This document shows, piece after piece, positions 53,629-61,977 of a stretch of DNA of 64,000 nucleotides. Under the pieces are notes generated by a model, which saw only the letters and a list, made by a program, of their open reading frames with translations, did no database searches and was not told where the DNA came from. This stretch comes from QIJE01 sp048541835. Its GTDB lineage: Bacteria > SZUA-79 > Acidulodesulfobacterales > Acidulodesulfobacteraceae. Position 1 is the first letter of the stretch, and each line of letters starts with the position of its first letter. The stretch lies in the NCBI RefSeq assembly GCF_048541835.1, contig NZ_JBLEOY010000001.1, forward strand, positions 496,001 to 560,000, written 5' to 3'. The translations under genes were made by a program, and so were the position numbers.

Positions 53629-54695
53629 TCGAGTAGTTTTTTCGCCCCCTCTTTTAAATCATCCAGCATTATAAAATCCATGCAGTCCGGAATGCCATTT
53701 TTACCAAACCCGTCTCCGGAACAATTTTTACGGAAACAGTGATAGCATTCCTTTTTTTTATCTATTACGTAAGTTTTGTTAGACGTTATCGGACCGCAAA
53801 TTGTAGGGTCCGTGGAACCGAAAAGGGCTATTAATGGCGTTTTTATGGCCGACGACATATGCATAACCCCATTATCTACGGACACAACGATGGCCGCCCT
53901 TTTAATGATACCGCCGAGAATAAAAATATCGGTTAAACCGGTCAAATTAACACTCATATATTTATTCTCAATCATTTCATATATCTTTTTAGATGTTCCT
54001 TCGTTTTTTTTAGCTCCGGAAATAACTACGTAAAAACCTTTCGCATTTAGATAATCGGCAAAAAGCGAAAATAACTCTGGGTTCGCTTCCTTTGATTTTC
54101 TTGTGGAACAGGGAGAAAATAAGACAAATTTAAAGTTTTCAACGCGACTGTAATCGTTAAAGGAGTTTTTTAAAATATTTTCTGCATTTTTAATGTCTTT
54201 CTCACTTACTTCGTAAACATAATCTCTGCTAAAATATTTTTCGGAAATATAAAACGGTTCTATAAATTTTAAAGACTTATCGACGTTATGCATGTTTTTT
54301 TCAAACTTTATCTTATCGTGAAGAAAAATATTATTTATACCTTTATCCTGCCCAATCTGTTTCTTTGAGAGTAAAGAGCCGATAACGGAAAATTTAAAAG
54401 ACGTCAAAAAATTAATACATATGTAAAATTTTGTTATACCTAACTCTTTCGATTTTAGCCTTCTTAGCCTTAAAAAGAGATTCAATACGCCTAATATACC
54501 CATTATCCCCTTTATTTTCCCGGAATCTACTATTCTCCATATATCGGGATTTCTTTTTAAAACCGGTGAGGCACCAGGGGATACGACGAGGACAATCCTG
54601 CTTTCCGGAAATTTAAGTTTTAATGCCCTTATAGCCGGAGTAAGCATCAAAACATCGCCTATATAATTATGTCCGAATATTAAAAAATCTCTCAT
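53625..54695 (-). CDS. GT9 family glycosyltransferase (heptosyltransferase), second copy
   Basis: 356 residues, a GT-B fold of the ADP-heptose:LPS heptosyltransferase family. It has the N-terminal GDVLMLTPAIRALKLKFPES and the C-terminal VSVDNGVMHMSSAIKTPLIALFGSTDPTICGP, the GT9 signature. The C-terminus holds several Cys (CYHCFRKNC) in the usual place. It overlaps both neighbours by four bases. It probably adds heptose to the inner core, but the linkage is unknown. Confidence 0.88.
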   Translation of the reverse strand: MRDFLIFGHNYIGDVLMLTPAIRALKLKFPESRIVLVVSPGASPVLKRNPDIWRIVDSGKIKGIMGILGVLNLFLRLRRLKSKELGITKFYICINFLTSFKFSVIGSLLSKKQIGQDKGINNIFLHDKIKFEKNMHNVDKSLKFIEPFYISEKYFSRDYVYEVSEKDIKNAENILKNSFNDYSRVENFKFVLFSPCSTRKSKEANPELFSLFADYLNAKGFYVVISGAKKNEGTSKKIYEMIENKYMSVNLTGLTDIFILGGIIKRAAIVVSVDNGVMHMSSAIKTPLIALFGSTDPTICGPITSNKTYVIDKKKECYHCFRKNCSGDGFGKNGIPDCMDFIMLDDLKEGAKKLLE

Positions 54696-55831
54696 CTAAA
54701 AATCCTTTTTACATTATAAATAATCTCATTCTTTAAGAAAATATTTAATTTAAATAACAGATAGATAATCCTTTTTTTATAAATATATATCTTAAAATTT
54801 CTCCTCTTTACGGCAAGAAATCTTTTTTTATAATCCTCGGAACCCTTTAAAAAATCAAATTCCTTACAACCCGATAAAATAGCCTCGCTAATATTATTAT
54901 ACGTCAAAACGATACCGGGGTGAAGATATGAATATTCCGGATCGAAACCGGGCAGATAAACCTGTCGTTTACGTTTAAAATCAAAACATACCGCTCCGGC
55001 TATCAATTTATCGTCGTATTTTAAAAAAGACAGGTCAAGAATACCCTTTTTATATAATACTTCAAATAAATTTTGAAAAAAAAGCTTAATTTTGTTACTG
55101 CTAAAAACCCCCTCTTTTCCCCTTTTATTCCATCTTTTTTGATGCAAGTTAAAAAACTCTTTTATATAATATTCAAAATTAAAATTTTCTGACGGTTTTT
55201 CATTAGCCGCATTGACGGAAATATATTCAACCCCTTTTTTTTCGGCATTTTTAACCCTTTTCAATATGTTATAACGCTGCTTGGAATTAAATTTTTTCAA
55301 ATAGTCTTCTACTTTTAGAATACCGTTTGCATACATATCGATATAATAACAATCTCCCGAGGATTTAATAAAAATACCTGTATTTTTTAGCCCGTCGATA
55401 TTTAAATTTATTTCATCTTTAAGAGAATCGGATACCTGTTTTAAGTATATTAAATCTATTCTGCCTTTATCAAAGAATCCGGCGCCTAAATATCCGCAGG
55501 TTTCCTTCAAAATATTGCTAATTTTATTTGTGCTTAAAATCCCTAAATAATCTGAATAGTCGTCGCTTATAAATCTTAGACATTTAAAAAAAAAGAAAAA
55601 ACGCTCAATATAAAATGGTGCAATCGCTTTTATTTCACCGGTCGCATCATCACATTCCGTGATAATAAAGAGTTTCTTTCCGCTATCGTCGGTTAAAAAA
55701 TATCTAATCCATATGGATAGCCAATCATACGATAAAAAAACAAGGGCAAAATAACCGTTCTTTTCTATAAAACGATCCCAATCATGTTTAATTGCTTTGA
55801 ATCCGCCTTCATCGCGTATGATTTTTATCAT
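54692..55831 (-). CDS. FemAB/BioF2-like acyltransferase (GNAT fold)
   Basis: 379 residues. The N-terminal half (FVLSYDWLSIW-like segment, then GEIKAIAPFYIE) and the C-terminal GNAT half (LIAGAVCFDFKRKRQVYLPGF, then FDFLKGSEDYKKRF) fit the CelD/BioF2 group of FemAB-like acyltransferases. These transfer acyl or aminoacyl groups and often sit in polysaccharide clusters. It is translationally coupled to heptosyltransferase genes on both sides through four-base overlaps, which points to modification of an LPS-core or surface glycan. Donor and acceptor are unknown. Confidence 0.75.
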   Translation of the reverse strand: MIKIIRDEGGFKAIKHDWDRFIEKNGYFALVFLSYDWLSIWIRYFLTDDSGKKLFIITECDDATGEIKAIAPFYIERFFFFFKCLRFISDDYSDYLGILSTNKISNILKETCGYLGAGFFDKGRIDLIYLKQVSDSLKDEINLNIDGLKNTGIFIKSSGDCYYIDMYANGILKVEDYLKKFNSKQRYNILKRVKNAEKKGVEYISVNAANEKPSENFNFEYYIKEFFNLHQKRWNKRGKEGVFSSNKIKLFFQNLFEVLYKKGILDLSFLKYDDKLIAGAVCFDFKRKRQVYLPGFDPEYSYLHPGIVLTYNNISEAILSGCKEFDFLKGSEDYKKRFLAVKRRNFKIYIYKKRIIYLLFKLNIFLKNEIIYNVKRIFR

Positions 55832-56949
55832 CCGGTAATATTTATACGGCTTAGGTTCAAATCCATGTTAATAATATTGAAAACCTTATCAGGGGTTATT
55901 CTCTTCATACACAAAACACACTCCTTAAGGTTATTGCTTTCTATCTTATTGAGGGGACATTTCTTTTTAAAGCATGGAATGCAGATTAAACTATCAGTCA
56001 AAACGACAGAATTTTTTCCGACCGGACCGGTTAACGTTGGCTCGGTCGGACCAAAAAGCGAGATAACTTTTAGCGTATCAATAGTCGATGCTATATGCAT
56101 CAGTCCGGAATCAGGCGTTATAAAATAGTCCATTCTCTTAAGAAGTTCTTTAGCCTGTTTTAACGTGGTTTTTCCGATTGCGTCGGCAACTTTACCGGTT
56201 TTTAAGGCATTCAGTATCTCTCCGGATAAATATTCCTCCCCCTTACCCCCGAATATCACTATATTAGCGTTAAAAGAATCTATAAGTTCTTTTGAAAGCT
56301 TTATGAAATATCTGACCGGCCACCTCTTTGTCTTCCATGTGCCGGTTGGATTTATTCCGACTAATATATCTTTTTTGCCGCCCGTCTTTAAATCAACCGC
56401 TCCGATATCATCGGCAATTTTAAGACTCTTTTCCAAAAAATCAAGGGCAAACCTCTCATCGCTTTTCGTTGTAATTAGGATTGGATTAGGTTCCTCTATC
56501 TTTGCTCCGCCGCAATTTTGCGCCAAAAACAGATAAAATTTTAAGGCATGCTCAAGCGACCTTCCTTTTCTTATAATCTTCTTATTCTGCAAAAAACCTA
56601 AACCTGCATATTCTTCCACATATCTTCTTTTTGCGCCGCTCAAAAACGCAAGAACGGATGTCCTGCTCACACCCTGCAAATCTATCGATAGGTCGAAACG
56701 GCAATTTTTTAATTTTTTAAGCAAAGATAAACAATCCCGCATTTTAAATCTTTGTCTGTCTATGACGATAACATCATCGACATACGGGTTAAGGATGGCG
56801 ATATCTTTTGATTTGTCCTCTATGAGCCATGTAATAAAGCTATCCGGGTACCCCCTTCTTATGGATTCTATCGCCGGGGTTGCAAGAAGGCAGTCGCCTA
56901 TGGAACTCAATTTTATAATTAAAATATTTTTTACGCTTTTTTCAACCAT
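55828..56949 (-). CDS. GT9 family glycosyltransferase (heptosyltransferase), first copy
   Basis: 373 residues, with KLSSIGDCLLATPAIESIRRGYP at the N-terminus and FITPDSGLMHIASTIDTLKVISLFGPTEP in the donor domain, both GT9 hallmarks. A Cys-rich segment (CIPCFKKKC) follows. It is closer to the WaaC/WaaF pattern than the second copy. It shares the start/stop overlap ATGA with the acyltransferase gene. It probably adds the first or second heptose to Kdo-lipid A. Confidence 0.9.
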   Translation of the reverse strand: MVEKSVKNILIIKLSSIGDCLLATPAIESIRRGYPDSFITWLIEDKSKDIAILNPYVDDVIVIDRQRFKMRDCLSLLKKLKNCRFDLSIDLQGVSRTSVLAFLSGAKRRYVEEYAGLGFLQNKKIIRKGRSLEHALKFYLFLAQNCGGAKIEEPNPILITTKSDERFALDFLEKSLKIADDIGAVDLKTGGKKDILVGINPTGTWKTKRWPVRYFIKLSKELIDSFNANIVIFGGKGEEYLSGEILNALKTGKVADAIGKTTLKQAKELLKRMDYFITPDSGLMHIASTIDTLKVISLFGPTEPTLTGPVGKNSVVLTDSLICIPCFKKKCPLNKIESNNLKECVLCMKRITPDKVFNIINMDLNLSRINITG

Positions 56950-56967
56950 ATTTTAATTCACCGTATG

Positions 56968-57735
56968 TTAATAAAAAAGTTTTACTTTAAATATTTTTCT
57001 TTTAAATTTAAAAAAATCGGTATTATGCCTGATGGCAACTCGCTTTAACGCAAAAAAATCCGCTCCCCTTTTTACTATGCCGGTTTTAGTTATACATGCC
57101 CCGTTAAAACCGGCCTCCCCGACTAACCTTTCCGTTTCTTCATTGTAATCTCCGTAGGGATATGCAAAAAAGTTTATATTCGTATTCAGCGAATCCTCTA
57201 ATTTTTTTTTAGAAACCAAAATCTCTCGATAAGCTTCTTCAGCGGAAATTAGGGTAAGATGAGGATGCGTATCCGTATGGGCGCCTATCTCGATACCATA
57301 TTCAGCCATTTCTTTAAGTTCGTGTGTATTCAACATCTTGTCCCGATTTTCACCATTTTTTAAGTCCCATTCGTTTACACCCCCTATGAGTCCGGAAACC
57401 ATAAAGACCGTCGCCTTTACACCGTTTTCTTTTAAAATTTTAAATCCGTTAGAATAAACGGACTTTGAACCGTCATCAAAGGTAAGCGATACGTATCTAC
57501 CCCTTTCACTGATTAAATCAGGTATTGTGCCGGATTCCTTTCCGTTCGTAAAGTAATAATCATACAGGGCTTTTAACTCAGAAAGAGTTAAAAACAGGTA
57601 ACCGAAATCCTTTAAATATTTAATTTGTCTGTCAAAATCCTTTTCTGCAACGTAAAGACCGGGAAACTTTGCGTTCTTAGGATAACTACCTATTTTGTGA
57701 TATAATAAAATTATTAATTTTGGATTTTTAGCCAT
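56968..57735 (-). CDS. Polysaccharide deacetylase (CE4/NodB-like)
   Basis: 255 residues. The NodB-homology motifs are TFDDGS with Asp87 and Asp88, and GAHTDTHPHL with metal ligands His153 and His157. A third motif region is NINFFAYPYGDYNEET. No signal peptide is seen, so it may act in the cytoplasm or on a membrane-bound glycan. It is the first gene of the glycan block. Its upstream region is a 113-base AT-rich spacer shared with the divergent GT2 gene. The substrate is unknown. Confidence 0.88.
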   Translation of the reverse strand: MAKNPKLIILLYHKIGSYPKNAKFPGLYVAEKDFDRQIKYLKDFGYLFLTLSELKALYDYYFTNGKESGTIPDLISERGRYVSLTFDDGSKSVYSNGFKILKENGVKATVFMVSGLIGGVNEWDLKNGENRDKMLNTHELKEMAEYGIEIGAHTDTHPHLTLISAEEAYREILVSKKKLEDSLNTNINFFAYPYGDYNEETERLVGEAGFNGACITKTGIVKRGADFFALKRVAIRHNTDFFKFKRKIFKVKLFY

Positions 57736-57848
57736 AGAATATTATTATTATACTATAAAAATAAAATTTTTAAATATCGAAGTAAAATATTATAATATAT
57801 TATAAAAATTTAAATAATAAAAAATTTTAAGATTTAACGCAAATTTAC
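57736..57848. promoter_or_regulatory. AT-rich divergent intergenic region
   Basis: About nine in ten bases are A or T. Several TATAAT-like hexamers occur on both strands, including TATAAT in the repeated ATATTATAATAT stretch, but none has a convincing -35 partner. It presumably holds the divergent start signals of the deacetylase and GT2 genes. No specific promoter can be chosen. Confidence 0.4.
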
Positions 57849-58604
57849 ATGTCCGAAAATTCCGATTATAATAACAAGCCTAAAACCGCTAAGACCTCCA
57901 TCTCGGTGGTTATTCCTACCTACAACGAAGAAAAAAGGATTAAGCAAACTATAATTACCCTCAGGTCATATCTAAAATCGAAAAAATATACTTATGAAAT
58001 GATAGCCGTTGACGACGGGAGTACCGACGGCACGTTAAATATCTTAAAAGACCTGCTTTCAACAGACTTAAGGGTTATAACCGTAACGAAAAGCGGGAAG
58101 GGAACTGCTGTAAAAGAGGGCATCTTATCGGCAAACTACAAATATGTTTTTTTTATGGATGCCGACCTGTCTACGAGAATCGAAGAAATAGAAAAATTTA
58201 TAAGAATATTTAAAACCGAACCGGAGACAGACGTTTTAATAGGTTCGAGATATCTGCCGGAAGGCTCGGTTACAATACAGCCATCATTTAGAAGTATTGT
58301 AGGCAGAACATTCAGCCTTATAAAATCAAAACTGCTTAATATAAATTTTTATGATTCACAGTGCGGATTTAAAGCCTTCAGGCTCCAAACTGCAAAAAAA
58401 ATATTCGCAAAATCAACGATAAAGGGTTTTTCCTTTGATGTAGAGATACTCTACATAGCGCTCCTGAATAATATGAAAATAAAAGAAGTAAGTGTAGACT
58501 GGCATCATGAGCCCGGGGGGCACGTTAATGTAATCACAGATTCCGTGCCCATGTTAATAGAACTTATACTAATTTTTTTAAACAAAAATAAATATAAGTT
58601 CTAA
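57849..58604 (+). CDS. Dolichyl-phosphate glucosyltransferase-like GT2
   Basis: 251 residues, one GT-A domain. SVVIPTYNEEKRI (19-31), VDDGSTDGT (54-62), the GKGTAVKEG loop (84-91) and the DXD-type motif MDADLST with Asp104 and Asp106 are all clear, together with IGSRYLP. The pattern is that of polyprenyl-phosphate glucosyl/mannosyltransferases (ALG5/DPG1-like), which load a sugar onto a lipid carrier at the inner membrane. No transmembrane segment is present in this copy. A role in surface-glycan or LPS sugar supply is inferred. Confidence 0.87.
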   Translation: MSENSDYNNKPKTAKTSISVVIPTYNEEKRIKQTIITLRSYLKSKKYTYEMIAVDDGSTDGTLNILKDLLSTDLRVITVTKSGKGTAVKEGILSANYKYVFFMDADLSTRIEEIEKFIRIFKTEPETDVLIGSRYLPEGSVTIQPSFRSIVGRTFSLIKSKLLNINFYDSQCGFKAFRLQTAKKIFAKSTIKGFSFDVEILYIALLNNMKIKEVSVDWHHEPGGHVNVITDSVPMLIELILIFLNKNKYKF

Positions 58605-58627
58605 ATTATTTATTTTTCGCTTAAACC

Positions 58628-59266
58628 GTGGAATACCGAAAACTTCAAAAATCATTTTTTCTTAGAAAAGACACATTACAAATTGCAAAAGAATTATTAG
58701 GCAAATATTTATTGACCGATATAGACGGAGCCGGCATCACAGGCGGAAAAATCGTCGAAGTCGAAGCTTACCTCGGAAAGGAAGATAAAGCGTCGCACGG
58801 TTACAACGGGCGCAGGACCAAAAGAAACAGGAACCTATACAGAGAAGGCGGGGGTGCATACGTATATTTTTGTTATGGTATCTATTATTTATTTAATGCG
58901 GTAACGGGTAAAGAAAATACGGCGGACGCAGTATTGATTAGGGCGATAGAGCCGACAACGGGCGCAGACCTAATGTTAAAGAGAAAAATGGAGAAAAATA
59001 AACATAGTACTGTTTCCGCAGCGGCAATAAATAGAATTGCTTCCGGACCCGGTCTTTTAACGATTGCATTGGGTATTAATTTGAGACATGACGGCACTGC
59101 CATATGTAACAGTAATAAACTTGAAATATGGATAGAAGACAGGGGGACAGAAATCCTCGGAAAGGATATAACGGCAGCCTCAAGGGTCGGGGTCGATTAC
59201 GCGGAAGAATATGCATCGTTGCCGTGGAGATTTAAGATTAGAGGCAATAAATGGGTGAGCAAGTAA
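58628..59266 (+). CDS. 3-methyladenine DNA glycosylase (AAG/MPG family)
   Basis: 212 residues. It begins with GTG at 58628; an in-frame stop lies just upstream, there is no Shine-Dalgarno sequence, and no better start follows. The catalytic glutamate is Glu46 in VEVEAYLG, followed by DKASHGYNGRRTKRN (damaged-base pocket) and AYVYFCYGIYYLFNAVTG. It excises alkylated purines in base-excision repair. It is 23 bases after the GT2 gene and possibly on its transcript. Confidence 0.93.
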   Translation: MEYRKLQKSFFLRKDTLQIAKELLGKYLLTDIDGAGITGGKIVEVEAYLGKEDKASHGYNGRRTKRNRNLYREGGGAYVYFCYGIYYLFNAVTGKENTADAVLIRAIEPTTGADLMLKRKMEKNKHSTVSAAAINRIASGPGLLTIALGINLRHDGTAICNSNKLEIWIEDRGTEILGKDITAASRVGVDYAEEYASLPWRFKIRGNKWVSK

Positions 59267-59302
59267 CCTTAATTTATGCTTGTAGTTATCGGAACCGTTT
59301 TC

Positions 59303-59782
59303 TTATTTTAAGGACTCAAGATATTTTGATAATATTCCTATATTTTTCGAAGACATGCCTTTAAAATTAGGCATAATGGCGGGATATTTAATGCCGTTGA
59401 AAGTTACAACGCTACCCTCCCTAAAATGCGCGGAAGGATCGGCTATCTGAACTGCAATCCATGAAAAATTTTTGATAGAACCCATATGCGATAAATCAGG
59501 CCCCATAATACCGCCCTGCCCGTTTATCGCATGACACACGATGCACCCCTCATAACGAAATAAGGCATATCCTGTTTCTACGCCCTTATATTGCGGAAAC
59601 ATCTCATGACCCCTGTTATTTATCATGCTCCCCTTATTTTTCATCATACTTCCCATCATAATATTGCCGCCTCTGCTTGCAATGGTTTCCACGGCATAGG
59701 CTTTCTTGGAACCAATTCCCGAAAGCAAATAAATGCCTATGATAACAAATGGTATTAATAATATTGAAATACTGATTTTCAT
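59303..59782 (-). CDS. Periplasmic c-type cytochrome with Met-rich N-terminal segment
   Basis: 159 residues. A signal peptide ends near residue 30 (KKAYA). Residues about 40-62 hold seven methionines plus a histidine. One heme site, C80-x-x-C83-H84, is followed by GGIMGPDLSHMG, and Met137 in IMPNFKGM is the probable axial ligand. This is a class I single-heme cytochrome domain. Which redox partner it serves is unknown, since no oxidase or reductase genes are nearby. The ribosome-binding site AAGGG lies about eight bases before ATG. Confidence 0.85.
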   Translation of the reverse strand: MKISISILLIPFVIIGIYLLSGIGSKKAYAVETIASRGGNIMMGSMMKNKGSMINNRGHEMFPQYKGVETGYALFRYEGCIVCHAINGQGGIMGPDLSHMGSIKNFSWIAVQIADPSAHFREGSVVTFNGIKYPAIMPNFKGMSSKNIGILSKYLESLK

Positions 59783-59828
59783 TGCAAGACCCTTTTTTTT
59801 AATTAAATAAATAATACGACCACACGGT

Positions 59829-60782
59829 TTACTTTACGTAAGTCAACCATTTTTCGTATTTCTTATTTCCGCCTTTGACTATGTTGAAAAAGATATCTTG
59901 AAGTTTAAGAGAGATCTCGCCTGCTCTTCCTATGCCTATTTTCCGTTCATCAATTTCCCTAACGGGGGTTACTTCGGCTGCCGTTCCGGTCAAAAAAACC
60001 TCGTCGGCAATATACAGTTCGTCTCTCGTAATCCCTTCCTCTTTAACCTCAATATCCGTTTCTCTTTCTATCACCTCTATAATACTGTCCCTTGTAATGC
60101 CTGGTAAAACGGAAGACAAAGGCGGAGTCTTTATACAGCCTCCGGAATAAATAAAAATATTTTCTCCACTTGCTTCACATACAAAACCGGACGTATCCAA
60201 CATTATCGCCTCATCATAACCGACGTCTACGACCTCTTTTTTGGCAAGAATAGAATTTATATATTGACCGGTAGACTTAGACATACCCATAAACGTATTC
60301 GCATGAAACCTTGCATAAGACGATACCTTCGCCCTTATACCGCTTCTAAGTGCCTCATCACCCAAATACGCTCCCCAATACCATGCGGAAACGGCAACCC
60401 TCGTGTCGTAATCTTTGATATAAATGCCAAGCCCTCCGTTATCGCCTACAAATACTATCGGTCTTATATAGCATTCATTAAATTTGTTTAATTTAACTAC
60501 CTCCGTTATAGCATCTTTAATCTCTTTCTTTTCGTACGGTACCGATATCTGAAGTATGCGACATGAATTAAAGAGCCTGTCTATATGCTCATCAAGTCTA
60601 AAAACAGCAGGTATTCCGCTTTTGGTTTCATAACACCTTATGCCCTCGAATGCCCCGAGACCATAGTGCAGAGAATGGCTGTTAACCGGAACCTTCGCAT
60701 CCTCGTAATCGACAAATTCGCCGTCCATCCAAACCTTTGACCCCTCAAAAGGACAAGCGTCTCTCTTATTTTTATTTTTCAT
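59829..60782 (-). CDS. ilvE: Branched-chain amino acid aminotransferase
   Basis: 317 residues, a fold-type IV PLP enzyme. The N-terminal VNSHSLHYGLGAFEGIRCY binds substrate, the PLP lysine is in MSKSTGQYINS, and EASGENIFIY and SSVLPGITRDSIIEV are family signatures. It transfers the amino group for leucine, isoleucine and valine. Its 46-base distance from the cytochrome gene suggests possible co-transcription but no functional link. Confidence 0.96.
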   Translation of the reverse strand: MKNKNKRDACPFEGSKVWMDGEFVDYEDAKVPVNSHSLHYGLGAFEGIRCYETKSGIPAVFRLDEHIDRLFNSCRILQISVPYEKKEIKDAITEVVKLNKFNECYIRPIVFVGDNGGLGIYIKDYDTRVAVSAWYWGAYLGDEALRSGIRAKVSSYARFHANTFMGMSKSTGQYINSILAKKEVVDVGYDEAIMLDTSGFVCEASGENIFIYSGGCIKTPPLSSVLPGITRDSIIEVIERETDIEVKEEGITRDELYIADEVFLTGTAAEVTPVREIDERKIGIGRAGEISLKLQDIFFNIVKGGNKKYEKWLTYVK

Positions 60783-60889
60783 AGCCCCTGCTCTTTTTCC
60801 TAAAATTTAAGTTTGATTAATTACGACCATATATAAAACTGCCATGCGGTTATTATAACATATATAACAGGTAAAAACTATCGATATTA

Positions 60890-61954
60890 TTATCGTTTGC
60901 CAAAAGCCTCTGCGATATATTTTTTGTACGACGGATACAAAACCCCATTTTCGGTTATTATTGCGGAAATATATTTATTCGGCGTTATATCGAAGGCATA
61001 ATTTAATGCCAAGGCATTTACAGGAGCAATTCTTTTACCGAATACACAGACAACCTCATCCGGATCCCTTTCCTCTATCGGTATTGCATCGCCGGAATCA
61101 ATATTCAGATCTATAGTGGAAAGAGGGGCGGCAACGTAAAATGGGATATTATTTTCTTTTGCGAGAACCGCAACCTGATATGTACCTATTTTGTTCGCTA
61201 CGTCTCCATTGGAAGCAATTCTGTCTGCCCCTACTATAACCGCATCTACCTTCCCTTTTTTCATTAAAAGCCCGGCGGAATTATCGGCAATAAGGGTTAC
61301 CGGAATATTGTCCTGCATGAGCTCCCACACCGTAAGCCTGGCACCCTGAAGAAAGGGCCTTGTTTCATCCGATATGACCGATATTTTTTTATTTTCCTCT
61401 ACGGCAGCCCTTATGACCCCGAGTGCCGTTCCGTAACCGGCAGTCGCAAGCGCCCCTGCATTACAATGAGTAAGAACCCTATATCCGTCCTTTAAGAGTC
61501 CTGCCCCGTAATGCCCCATATTTTTATTTATTTCTATATCCTCGTCATAAATCTTAAGCGCTTCGCTTCTTATGCGTTTTACTATGCTTCTTATGCCGGC
61601 AACGTCTTCGCTCCCGCTCTCGACAATCTTTTTAATCCTGTTTACCGCCCATCCGAGATTAACGGCAGTGGGTCTTGCGGAAAACATAAAATCGCAGATC
61701 TTGAAAAAATCCCGCTTAAACGATTCATAGTCCCTTATTTCAGCCGCTTCCGACAATGCCTTTGCCCCCAAATATAAACCGAAAGCCGCCGAAACCCCTA
61801 TTGCCGGAGCGCCCCTTACTATCATATCCTTTATTGCGTTGTATACTTCTTTATAATTTTTTAACTCCACATAAATTGTTTCCAACGGAAGTTTTCTCTG
61901 GTCTATCATCTCGACAACGTCGTCGCTTCTTAGTTTTAAAGTATAAAAAGACAT
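60890..61954 (-). CDS. mtnA: Methylthioribose-1-phosphate isomerase
   Basis: 354 residues. VRGAPAIGVSAAFG (about 48-61), the catalytic Cys in THCNAGALAT near residue 160 and the Asp in VGADRIASNGDVANKIGT near residue 240 are the known MtnA features. It opens the ring of methylthioribose-1-phosphate in methionine salvage. No other mtn genes are in the window. In some bacteria this enzyme also serves related ribose-1-phosphate salvage. Confidence 0.95.
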   Translation of the reverse strand: MSFYTLKLRSDDVVEMIDQRKLPLETIYVELKNYKEVYNAIKDMIVRGAPAIGVSAAFGLYLGAKALSEAAEIRDYESFKRDFFKICDFMFSARPTAVNLGWAVNRIKKIVESGSEDVAGIRSIVKRIRSEALKIYDEDIEINKNMGHYGAGLLKDGYRVLTHCNAGALATAGYGTALGVIRAAVEENKKISVISDETRPFLQGARLTVWELMQDNIPVTLIADNSAGLLMKKGKVDAVIVGADRIASNGDVANKIGTYQVAVLAKENNIPFYVAAPLSTIDLNIDSGDAIPIEERDPDEVVCVFGKRIAPVNALALNYAFDITPNKYISAIITENGVLYPSYKKYIAEAFGKR

Positions 61955-61977
61955 TTAATCCCCCCTCCCTTTCATTC

